5,579 nucleotides of DNA from an uncultured Verrucomicrobiae bacterium (lineage in GTDB: Bacteria > Verrucomicrobiota > Verrucomicrobiia > Verrucomicrobiales > DEV007). This document shows, piece by piece, positions 1-5,540 of this stretch (the first letter of the stretch is position 1; each line of letters starts with the position of its first letter). The position numbers were made by a program, and so were the translations under genes. The stretch covers positions 1-5,579 of the forward strand of contig CALDKL010000246.1 of assembly GCA_937898895.1 (NCBI GenBank). The letters run 5' to 3'. Below the pieces are notes generated by a model. That model worked only from the letters and a program-made list of their open reading frames with translations, ran no database searches and was not told the DNA's origin.

Positions 1-309
1 ATGGGCGGGCTCACCAGTCTCCTCGGCATGCTCCCCGGCGTAGGTGACAAACTGAAAGGCGTCGATCTCGACGAGAAACGCATGAAGCGCACCGAGGCGA
101 TCGTGCTCTCGATGACCCTTGAAGAGCGCCGCCGCCCCGAGATCATCAAGGCCTCGCGCCGCCGCCGCATCGCCCTCGGCAGCGGCACCAGTGTTACGCA
201 GGTCAACCAGTTGCTCAAACAGTTCGGCGAGATGCGCAAACTGATGCGCAACAAGGGCAAGATGGGCCAGTTGATGAAACAGTTCGGCGGCGGACGGAGG
301 CCGTTCTGA
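1..309 (+). CDS. ffh: Signal recognition particle protein Ffh, C-terminal M domain (5'-truncated by window edge)
   Basis: Ffh is the SRP54 GTPase that binds 4.5S RNA and hydrophobic signal sequences and brings nascent membrane proteins to FtsY. Only the last 102 residues are visible, so the N and G domains lie upstream. The ATG at base 1 is most likely an internal methionine, because the family is about 450 residues long. The segment holds the hallmark M-domain sequence: the MTLEERRRPEII helix (residues 38-49), then SRRRRIALGSGTSV (52-65), which is the SRP RNA-binding helix-turn-helix, then VNQLLKQF. A methionine-rich tail with a GK/GG-rich end follows. The bristle methionines of the signal-sequence groove are visible (M1, M10, M78, M82, M88, M92). 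The gene ends at TGA 307-309, and the next gene converges on it after 37 bp. Identification is secure; only the true start is unknown. Confidence 0.96.
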   Translation: MGGLTSLLGMLPGVGDKLKGVDLDEKRMKRTEAIVLSMTLEERRRPEIIKASRRRRIALGSGTSVTQVNQLLKQFGEMRKLMRNKGKMGQLMKQFGGGRRPF

Positions 310-346
310 ACGAACCTCGTATGGGATTCCCCATCCCGAGCGTTTC

Positions 347-1696
347 TCAGCCGGGCAAAACGGCGACCGGATCGGGCAGACTCGCCCTGGCGACACGCAT
401 CGCGTTTCCTCCGAGAATTTTGCGAATCTCCTCGTCGGAGTACCCGCGCTGCACCAGTCCGACCGTGTACAGCGGCCAGTTGGTCCACGACAGACTGAGT
501 TCGGCCTGCTCCGTCGCGACGAAGTCATCCTTGGGCCAGAGCGAACGGTAGGCCTCGCGCTTCCGTCTCAGACCGCCGACCGCCGCCTTTTTGTTTTCCT
601 CCGCGCTGTTGCGCGAGGTATAGGAGATGTCCGTGCCGATGGCGACGTGGTCGACGCCGAATTTCTTCGCCACGTAGTCGATGTGATCGAGGAAGGAATT
701 GAGATCTCCTTTGCCGCGCAGAAATCGGGAAATGCAGCAGATCCCGATGTATCCGCCCGAGTCGGCGAGGGCCTTGATGACCTCGTCGGGTTTGCTGCGA
801 ATGTGAGGATGCAGCGCCGCCGCCGTCGAGTGACTCGCGACGACGGGCCGGGTCGAGACCTTCGCCGCCTCGAGACTCGTCTGCCAGCCCGAGTGGGCGC
901 AATCGGGAATGACTCCGACGCGGTTCATCTCCGCGATGACCGCCCGACCGAAATCGCTCAGTCCCGCGTTCGAACTTTCTCCGCAACCGTCGCCAATCAT
1001 GTTGCGACGCTGATAGGTCAGATGCATCATGCGGATACCGAGGTGGTAAAAAATCTTCAGGTATCGCAGTTCGTCGGGGATCGAGAGCCAATCCTGCGTC
1101 AGAGGCACTCCGTTACCGGTGAAATAGAGACAATGCTTCCCGGCGGCTTTCGCTTCCTCGATGTCCTCGGGAGTCGCTGCCTTGGCGACGATGTCGCGCA
1201 GGTGATCGGTCGTATAGGTGAAGTGCGCGAGTCGCTTCAGTAAGCGCATCGGATCCTGACATTCCTGCCCCGCATTCTGGAAGATGCAGGTGACCCCCGA
1301 GACCCGCCACGCCTCGAGATATTCGGCGAGTTCGGCCTCCGAAGTGACACACCGGGTCATGCCCATCTCCTCGCGCAGATCTTCGAGTTCGACATCCGAA
1401 GCCCCCGCCATTACCGCCGCCTTGAAGGCCTCGCCGTCGATTGCACAACGCGGCGAAAACCCGTAGGCGTCGAAGACGAGGGCGTCGGCATGCAACGCGA
1501 GACCACGCTGCAGATCCTTCTCCGAGGGTTGCAGCACGGCGAGGGCGGCATCGCGTGCCTTCCGGATGACGGGATTGAGGTTTTCGGTGAGTCCCCGGAC
1601 GGGATCGGTCCGCTGTCCCTCCTGCCCCGCGACAGTGGAGACCAGGGGGACGGCCGCCAGGGGAGTCGTCGCACGAAGAAAATGACGTCGTTCCAT
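347..1696 (-). CDS. Tat-exported M19 (membrane/renal dipeptidase) family protein with atypical metal site
   Basis: The 449-residue product matches the M19 dipeptidase family, TIM-barrel metalloenzymes that cleave dipeptides. I start it at 1696 because the product then opens with MERRHFLR, a good twin-arginine motif (R3-R4-x-F6-L7), followed by a hydrophobic stretch to about residue 24. The open frame runs back to 1792, but that adds 32 residues before the signal. Family landmarks are LGIRMMHLTYQRRN (219-232), GLSDFGRAVIAEMN (245-258), DCAHS (His268), VVASHS (His289), the HPHIR arginine (Arg300), AIGTD (Asp356) and ILGGNAMRV (427-435). His268 and His289 correspond to the renal-dipeptidase metal ligands His198 and His219. 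The usual HxD after strand 1 reads D76-A-Y78-G-F80, and the region of the bridging Glu reads FTGNG (192-196), so three ligands seem absent. Activity is therefore uncertain: it may be a divergent peptidase or another amidohydrolase. It converges on ffh and diverges from the arsR-type gene. Family assignment is firm; substrate is unknown. Confidence 0.9.
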   Translation of the reverse strand: MERRHFLRATTPLAAVPLVSTVAGQEGQRTDPVRGLTENLNPVIRKARDAALAVLQPSEKDLQRGLALHADALVFDAYGFSPRCAIDGEAFKAAVMAGASDVELEDLREEMGMTRCVTSEAELAEYLEAWRVSGVTCIFQNAGQECQDPMRLLKRLAHFTYTTDHLRDIVAKAATPEDIEEAKAAGKHCLYFTGNGVPLTQDWLSIPDELRYLKIFYHLGIRMMHLTYQRRNMIGDGCGESSNAGLSDFGRAVIAEMNRVGVIPDCAHSGWQTSLEAAKVSTRPVVASHSTAAALHPHIRSKPDEVIKALADSGGYIGICCISRFLRGKGDLNSFLDHIDYVAKKFGVDHVAIGTDISYTSRNSAEENKKAAVGGLRRKREAYRSLWPKDDFVATEQAELSLSWTNWPLYTVGLVQRGYSDEEIRKILGGNAMRVARASLPDPVAVLPG

Positions 1697-1857
1697 AGCC
1701 TGTCGGATACCACGCCGGAATGCAGTTTGACAACTGATTGACGCTCCTGCATTGCGTGAGCCCGACTCAACCCTCTTTCCTTTGCCATCCAACCCTCTCC
1801 ATTTTTGGCATTGCCATGGCTCGGGATTGGCGCTTGAATCAAGTCGACTCCTCCCAC
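1697..1857. promoter_or_regulatory. Divergent promoter/operator region between the M19 gene and the ArsR-type regulator
   Basis: This 161-bp gap must carry promoters for both flanking genes. On the minus strand, TTGTCA (1733-1728) and a weak TATCCG (1709-1704) are 18 nt apart. If used, transcription would begin next to the ATG at 1696. On the plus strand, a perfect TTGACA (1727-1732) overlaps that element, but no good -10 box lies at 16-18 nt. The shared -35 area sits in a small dyad, CAGTT-TGAC-AACTG (1723-1736). A second dyad, CTTGA-A-TCAAG (1833-1843), and the overlapping palindrome AGTCGACT (1842-1849) lie just before the preferred regulator start. ArsR-family proteins bind such short dyads, so autoregulation is plausible. 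None of the elements is strong on its own. Confidence 0.35.
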
Positions 1858-2208
1858 ATGCCGCCGCGTCCTGACCACCAATGCCTGCCCTACCTGAAGG
1901 CGCTCTCCGATGAATCGCGGTGGAACATCGTCCGCACCCTTGTTTTGCTCAACGAAGCCATCACCCTCGGCGACCTCGCCGATCGGCTCGGACTCTCCGC
2001 CTACAACGCCTCTCGCCACGTCCGCATCCTCCACGAGGCCGGAATCGTCACGGTGGAACGAGCGGGACGCTTCAAGTGGATCGGCATCACCCCCAGATTT
2101 CGCCTCCATCTCCCCGCCGGGACCAGCTCCGACACTCTCGACCTCGGCTGCTGCCGCTTTGACTTCGAGACAAAATCCCCCTCTTCGCGCCGGAAAAAAC
2201 ACTTGTAA
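1858..2208 (+). CDS. ArsR-family winged-helix transcriptional regulator
   Basis: This is a small DNA-binding regulator of about 116 residues. LPYLKALSDESRWNIVRTL (10-28) is the typical ArsR opening helix. It is followed by ITLGDLADRLGLSAYNASRHVRILHEAGIV (35-64), the helix-turn-helix with recognition helix, and a wing around VERAGRFKWIGI (66-77). ArsR proteins usually repress and release DNA when they bind a metal or another inducer. Here C9 and the pair C98-C99 in LGCCRFDF are candidate ligands (inference). The canonical CxC of the ArsR/SmtB alpha-3 helix is absent, since that helix reads YNASRHV. I chose ATG 1858 because it leaves a short N-terminus as usual for the family. ATG 1816 (14 residues longer) and 1738 are also in frame, and none has a Shine-Dalgarno sequence. 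The next gene starts 29 bp downstream on the same strand, so the regulator probably controls it. The basic tail SRRKKHL is unremarkable. Confidence 0.82.
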   Translation: MPPRPDHQCLPYLKALSDESRWNIVRTLVLLNEAITLGDLADRLGLSAYNASRHVRILHEAGIVTVERAGRFKWIGITPRFRLHLPAGTSSDTLDLGCCRFDFETKSPSSRRKKHL

Positions 2209-2226
2209 GAGATCGCAACTATCTCT
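2208..2226 (+). promoter_or_regulatory. Inverted repeat AGAGAT-N7-ATCTCT between regulator and GTPase genes
   Basis: Perfect 6-bp arms are separated by 7 nt. The repeat begins at the last base of the regulator's TAA and ends 11 bp before the GTPase ATG. As DNA it is a 19-bp dyad that could be an operator. As RNA it is a weak 6-bp hairpin in the gap. No Shine-Dalgarno sequence is visible before ATG 2238. I cannot tell the two roles apart, and chance is possible. Confidence 0.3.
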
Positions 2227-2237
2227 ACCCTCCGAGC

Positions 2238-3344
2238 ATGTCCGCTCCCGCGCGTTATCTCATGATCGGTGGCTTCCTCGGTGCCGGAAAGACCACCGCC
2301 GTCGCCGCTGTCGCCCGCCATCTCTCCGAATCCGGCAAACGCGTCGGTCTCATCACAAATGACCAGGGCCGGGAACTCGTCGACACGCAAATGCTCCGCA
2401 GCCGGGGATTTGCGACGGCCGAGATCGCGGGCGGGTGCTTTTGCTGCAAATTCAATTCCCTCGTCGAGGCCGCCGCGAGTCTCGATGCCGATGCCGCGCC
2501 CGAGGTCTTTATCGCCGAGCCGGTTGGCAGTTGCACCGACCTCGTCGCCACGGTCACCTACCCGCTGCGCCGCATGTATGGTGATCGCTTTTCCATCGCG
2601 CCGCTTTCCGTGCTCGTCGATCCGGTGCGGGCCCGGCGTATCCTGGGACTCGAGGCCGGCGCGGGATTCTCCGACAAAGTGGTCTACATCTACCGCAAAC
2701 AACTCGAGGAGGCCGATCTGATCGTCATCTCGAAAAGCGACCTCCTCGACGAGACTCGCGAAGCGGAATTGCGATCCGCCCTCGAACGCGAATTTCCCAG
2801 GGCTCGCATCCTGTCCCTCTCCGCCCGCACCGGAGCCGGGATGGAGGAATGGTTCTCCATCCTCGCCTCGGAGGATCAGGTGCGCACATCGGCCATGGAG
2901 ATCGACTACGACACCTACGCCGAGGGCGAGGCCCTCCTCGGATGGCTCAACGCCGCGATCAAACTGAATGCGCGTGAGGAGATTGACTCCACCGACCTGC
3001 TCCGAAATCTCGCCCGCGAGATACGACAGCGACTCGTCACGGCAGGGGCCGAAATCGCGCATCTCAAGATGACGCTCAGCCCAGACCACGCTCTCGCGGG
3101 TGAAGTGGCCGTCGTGAATCTCGTCCGCAATGATTTCTCCCCTGAAATGGGGCAGGAACTCGACGAACCAGTCGAGGCAGCCCAGATCATCCTCAATCTC
3201 CGGGCGGAGGCGGCACCGGAGGATCTCGAAACCTTCGTCCGCGAATCCCTCGACGCCGTCGCCACAAAGGACTGCCGCCTTTCCCTGGAGCATCTCGAGC
3301 GCTTCCGGCCCGGACGCCCCGTACCCACCCACCGCGACGTTTGA
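2238..3344 (+). CDS. COG0523 / CobW-P47K-type GTPase (putative metallochaperone)
   Basis: The 368-residue product is a G3E-class P-loop GTPase. Walker A is GFLGAGKTT (12-20). The family-defining metal-binding CxCC lies in GGCFCCK (C67, C69, C70). AEPVGSCTD (93-101) follows strand 4, and the base-recognition NKxD appears as S165-K-S-D168, with Asn replaced by Ser. COG0523 proteins hydrolyse GTP to insert or deliver metals such as Zn, Co (cobalamin synthesis), Ni or Fe (nitrile hydratase activation). After about residue 225 the sequence EGEALLGWLN and GAEIAHLKMTLSP does not resemble the usual CobW C-terminal domain, and there is no His-rich loop. This looks like the P47K-like branch, ending in FRPGRPVPTHR. 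It sits 29 bp after the ArsR-type gene, which suggests a metal-responsive pair. The cargo metal and client protein cannot be read from the window. The family call is firm; the metal is unknown. Confidence 0.9.
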   Translation: MSAPARYLMIGGFLGAGKTTAVAAVARHLSESGKRVGLITNDQGRELVDTQMLRSRGFATAEIAGGCFCCKFNSLVEAAASLDADAAPEVFIAEPVGSCTDLVATVTYPLRRMYGDRFSIAPLSVLVDPVRARRILGLEAGAGFSDKVVYIYRKQLEEADLIVISKSDLLDETREAELRSALEREFPRARILSLSARTGAGMEEWFSILASEDQVRTSAMEIDYDTYAEGEALLGWLNAAIKLNAREEIDSTDLLRNLAREIRQRLVTAGAEIAHLKMTLSPDHALAGEVAVVNLVRNDFSPEMGQELDEPVEAAQIILNLRAEAAPEDLETFVRESLDAVATKDCRLSLEHLERFRPGRPVPTHRDV

Positions 3345-3605
3345 TCCGCCATCCCTTTTTGTCCGACAAGCGCATCTGTTTCCTCGGAAAAGTTCGCGCT
3401 CGAGAGTCGGTACCGAACCGGGATCCTCAAAGCGCCCCTTGCAGCGCAGCGCCCGCTCCGCGCCGAAGAGAATCACCTGCGGCGTGTCGAAGACTTCCTC
3501 CGCCGCACAGGCGATTCTGTCCCCGAAGCCGTCCAGGTCTTTCCGTCGATGCCGGGCAGCGAGAAGCGAACGCCAGGAAACCGAGAAGGAGAAAGCAGCG
3601 GTTGG
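3345..3605. other. Gap of about 260 bp without a confident gene; weakly coding-like frame after the GTPase stop
   Basis: No gene with a credible start is seen here. The GTPase frame stays open from its stop TGA (3342-3344) to the next TGA at 3618, 91 sense codons. Its translation is fairly protein-like from about 3390, for example LRAEENHLRRVEDFLRRTG. The frame has no ATG, GTG or TTG before ATG 3549. The other two forward frames are also open and equally GC3-rich, so this may be only composition. It could be a decayed gene end or untranslated spacer. It also contains a perfect palindrome, TCGGTACCGA (3407-3416), and a CTTTTTG run (3353-3359) without a preceding stem, so no terminator is called. 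Confidence 0.3.
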
Positions 3606-3634
3606 TTGACACTGACATGATCCTATCAAATAAT
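3606..3634 (+). promoter_or_regulatory. Sigma-70-type promoter of the molybdate regulator gene
   Basis: A perfect -35 box TTGACA (3606-3611) is followed by a 17-nt spacer and AATAAT (3629-3634), five of six matches to TATAAT. Transcription would start near 3641, only about 3 nt before the ATG at 3644, so the message would be almost leaderless. The spacing is optimal, and this is the best promoter-like sequence in the window. It fits the start of a new transcription unit (regulator, modA, modB). Confidence 0.65.
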
Positions 3635-3646
3635 GCCAGGATCATG
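3616..3646. promoter_or_regulatory. Perfect inverted repeat (probable operator) across promoter and start codon
   Basis: CATGATCCT (3616-3624) and AGGATCATG (3638-3646) are perfect 9-bp inverted arms separated by 13 nt. Arm centres are 22 bp apart, about two helical turns. One arm lies between the -35 and -10 boxes, and the other covers the predicted transcription start and the ATG. A dimer bound here would block RNA polymerase, so autorepression by the adjacent helix-turn-helix protein is the simplest reading (inference). If transcription began further upstream, the same arms could form a 9-bp RNA stem hiding the AGGA and ATG. The sequence does not resemble the E. coli ModE site (TATATA-rich arms). 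Confidence 0.6.
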
Positions 3647-4708
3647 GCGAGCGGAGAAAACACCCTGCACCCGATTGCTCTCGCCCGGATCGAGCGCGGA
3701 TGGACCCAGGGACAACTCGCCGAACGCGCCGGAGTTCCCCGCACGACCCTGAGTGCGATGGAAAGCCGCCGTCTCACCCCTTCCGTCACCGCCGCCCTCG
3801 CGGTGGCAAAGGCGCTCGAGGTCGATGTGGAAAGCCTGTTTTCCTCTGGGGGAGGCGATCTGTGTTGGGCCATCGAGCCGACTTCCGAGACGGTCCGTTA
3901 TCGCTGTGCCCGGGTCGGCGATCAGGTTCTCGCTTTTCCGGTCGAACCGCTCGCAGGATCGCCCGCTCGGCACGACGGAGTCTGGAGGCGTGGATCGACT
4001 TCCGATATGGCCACGTTCCGGACCCCGGCGCTCGCCGCCGAGACCCTCGTGCTCGCCTGTTGTGATCCTTCCGTCGGTTTTCTTGCCCATGCCCTCGCCC
4101 GCGAGGCCGGATTACGCCTGATCGTGCTCGAGCGCGGCGGACTTGCCGCCCTCGATCTGCTTCGTCGCGGACTCGTCCACGCGGCCGGACTCCATTTTTC
4201 CACCTGCGAAGATCCGAATCGCAACAGCGAGATCGTGCGGCGCGAACTGGGTTCGGGCTATTCCCTCATTCGGGTGGCATCCTGGGAGGAAGGACTCGCC
4301 CACCCCTGCTCGACGCGGCACTCCCGGATTGCCTCTTTTGCAAAACGCGACACGACCTGGGCACTGCGCGAACCCGGCTCGGCCGCGCGCGATTGCCTCG
4401 ACCAGTTTCTCCGTCGGAAGCGCTCCCCTGCGGGTCGCCTCGTCTCCAGCCATGCCGCCGTGGCCGCTTCGGTCCGCGCCGGATGGGCCGATGTCGGCAT
4501 CTGCGTGCGACTCAGCGCGGAGGACGCGGGACTCGCCTTCCGCTCTCTGCGCACCGAGTCTCTCGATTTCTGCGTGGCCGACAGCTCTCTCGCCGATCCC
4601 AGGGTGAAGGCCCTGCTGCGCATCCTCCGCTCGCGCGAGCACCGACGCCTCGTCGGGGAATTGCCCGGATACGATACCCGTGAGACCGGACAGATGCTTG
4701 TCCCCTGA
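3644..4708 (+). CDS. XRE-type helix-turn-helix regulator fused to a periplasmic-binding-protein-like (molybdate-type) sensor domain
   Basis: The 354-residue one-component regulator has two parts. Residues 11-66 form an XRE/Cro helix-turn-helix (IALARIERGWTQGQLAERAG, then PRTTLSAMESRRLTPS). About residues 130-345 form a PBP-like domain of the COG1910 type. This has a first strand LVLACCDPSVG, then ERGGLAALDLLRRGLVHAAGLHF, the ligand-loop-like REPGSAARDCLDQFL (242-256) and SSHAAVAASVRAGWADVGI (268-286). No signal peptide is present, so it is cytoplasmic and probably senses molybdate or a related oxyanion or cofactor. modA follows after 17 bp, which supports this. I chose ATG 3644 because AGGATC precedes it and the predicted promoter ends just before it. 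ATG 3617 is in frame but would lie upstream of the predicted transcript start. The frame also opens back to 3341, where the sequence is Arg/Pro-rich and unlike the family. Ligand identity is inferred from neighbours. Confidence 0.85.
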   Translation: MASGENTLHPIALARIERGWTQGQLAERAGVPRTTLSAMESRRLTPSVTAALAVAKALEVDVESLFSSGGGDLCWAIEPTSETVRYRCARVGDQVLAFPVEPLAGSPARHDGVWRRGSTSDMATFRTPALAAETLVLACCDPSVGFLAHALAREAGLRLIVLERGGLAALDLLRRGLVHAAGLHFSTCEDPNRNSEIVRRELGSGYSLIRVASWEEGLAHPCSTRHSRIASFAKRDTTWALREPGSAARDCLDQFLRRKRSPAGRLVSSHAAVAASVRAGWADVGICVRLSAEDAGLAFRSLRTESLDFCVADSSLADPRVKALLRILRSREHRRLVGELPGYDTRETGQMLVP

Positions 4709-4725
4709 CTCAATCAACCCACTCT

Positions 4726-5517
4726 ATGAAAGCCATCACACGACTGCTCTCGTTTGCCGCCCTTTTCCTGGTCGCCTGCGGAGCCCCCCCTGCACCGCCG
4801 AAGACAGCAGAAACCAGCCCTGCCAAACTCACCGTTGCCGTTGCCGCCTCGATGCGGTATGCCTTCGAGGAGGTGGCGGCCGCGTTTGCGAAGGAGCATC
4901 CGGACGTGACCATCGAACCCACCTTTGGTGCGAGCGGCACCTTCTATGCCCAGCTCGTGCAGAAAGCGCCCTTCGATCTTTTCCTTTCCGCAGACACGGA
5001 ATATCCCGACAAACTCGTCACCGACGGACTCTCCCGCGAGAGCTTCCCCTACGCGACCGGCCGTCTCGTCCTCTGGGCACCGAAAGCGGCGGGACTCGAC
5101 CTGGCCACCCGAGGACTCAAGGCCCTGACAGATCCCCGCGTTTCCAAAATCTCAATCGCCAATCCCGAACTCGCTCCCTACGGACGAGCCGCCGAACAGG
5201 CAATGAAATCGCTCGGTGCCGACGAAGGAATCAGAGCGAAACTGGCGAAGGCCGAGAACGTGGGCCAGGCGGCGCAGTTCGTCCAATCCGGTGCCGCCCA
5301 GGCCGGTTTCTTTGCCTATTCCCTCACCTTCACCAAGGAGATGAAGGATGCGGGCGATCTCTGGCTCGTGCCGGAGACGGCGCACGATCCCATTCTGCAA
5401 AGCGGCGTCATTCTCTCCGGCACGGCTCATCCGGAAGCCGCCGAGGCCTTCCGCGAATACCTCACCGGACCACAGGGTCGGACCATTCTCGCAAAGCACG
5501 GATTTGGCGCGCCGTGA
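4726..5517 (+). CDS. modA: Molybdate ABC transporter substrate-binding lipoprotein ModA
   Basis: ModA captures molybdate (or tungstate) outside the inner membrane and hands it to the ModBC transporter. The 263-residue product starts with MKAITRLLSFAALFLVAC, a lipoprotein signal with lipobox LVAC and lipidated Cys18, followed by a Pro/Ala linker. It is thus membrane-anchored rather than freely periplasmic as in E. coli. Family motifs appear in order: TVAVAASM (Ser42), FGASGTF (Ser70), FDLFLSAD (83-90), TGRLVLW, IANPELAPYG (144-153), ENVGQAAQFV (Val179) and QAGFFAYS (Tyr198). Ser42, Ser70, Val179 and Tyr198 fall where E. coli ModA has anion-binding residues. Length is normal. It lies 17 bp after the regulator without its own Shine-Dalgarno sequence, so it is probably co-transcribed with it. 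modB starts 22 bp downstream. Mo versus W preference cannot be judged by eye. Confidence 0.95.
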   Translation: MKAITRLLSFAALFLVACGAPPAPPKTAETSPAKLTVAVAASMRYAFEEVAAAFAKEHPDVTIEPTFGASGTFYAQLVQKAPFDLFLSADTEYPDKLVTDGLSRESFPYATGRLVLWAPKAAGLDLATRGLKALTDPRVSKISIANPELAPYGRAAEQAMKSLGADEGIRAKLAKAENVGQAAQFVQSGAAQAGFFAYSLTFTKEMKDAGDLWLVPETAHDPILQSGVILSGTAHPEAAEAFREYLTGPQGRTILAKHGFGAP

Positions 5518-5540
5518 TCCGGGTGCGAATGTCAGGATCA
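5515..5540 (+). promoter_or_regulatory. Inverted repeat TGATCC-N14-GGATCA over the modA stop and modB start
   Basis: Perfect 6-bp arms lie at 5515-5520, which contains the modA TGA, and at 5535-5540, which overlaps AGGA and the A of the modB ATG. The right flank AGGATCATGG is identical to that at the start of the upstream regulator gene. In RNA the stem would cover the modB ribosome site, and ribosomes finishing modA would open it, giving translational coupling. In DNA it could be a second, weaker site for the same regulator. The arm spacing differs by 1 nt from the upstream dyad (N14 against N15 for the shared 6-mers), and no promoter is visible here. Confidence 0.4.

Noticed and set aside
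321..337. Hairpin GGGAT-TCCCC-ATCCC between the converging ffh and M19 genes as a bidirectional terminator
   Set aside because: The stem is only 5 bp and no T-run follows on either strand, so it is not supported as an intrinsic terminator.
1484..1492. H69-A-D71 in the M19 protein as the missing HxD metal motif
   Set aside because: It lies before strand 1 (LVFDAYGF), where family members have a non-ligand helix end; the HxD position after the strand is occupied by Y78-G-F80. A structural check could still revise this.
1738..1857. Upstream starts (1738, 1816) for the ArsR-type regulator
   Set aside because: The extra residues do not resemble the family, and neither start has a ribosome site. 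1816 cannot be fully excluded, but 1858 gives a normal N-terminus.
3342..3344. TGA of the GTPase gene as a selenocysteine codon or readthrough site
   Set aside because: The protein already ends in a family-like C-terminus (PTHRDV), no convincing stem-loop was seen right after the codon, and the downstream peptide was not recognised.
2001..3629. A 542-codon open frame on the minus strand, antisense to the regulator/GTPase region
   Set aside because: Its codons are the exact reverse complement of the GTPase codons, so it is the expected antisense shadow of a GC3-rich gene. It shows no recognisable domain, while the plus-strand frame has clear GTPase motifs.
3617..3643. ATG 3617 as the start of the XRE-PBP regulator
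   Set aside because: It lies between the predicted -35 and -10 boxes and has no ribosome site; the 9 extra residues (MILSNNARI) are not part of the helix-turn-helix domain.
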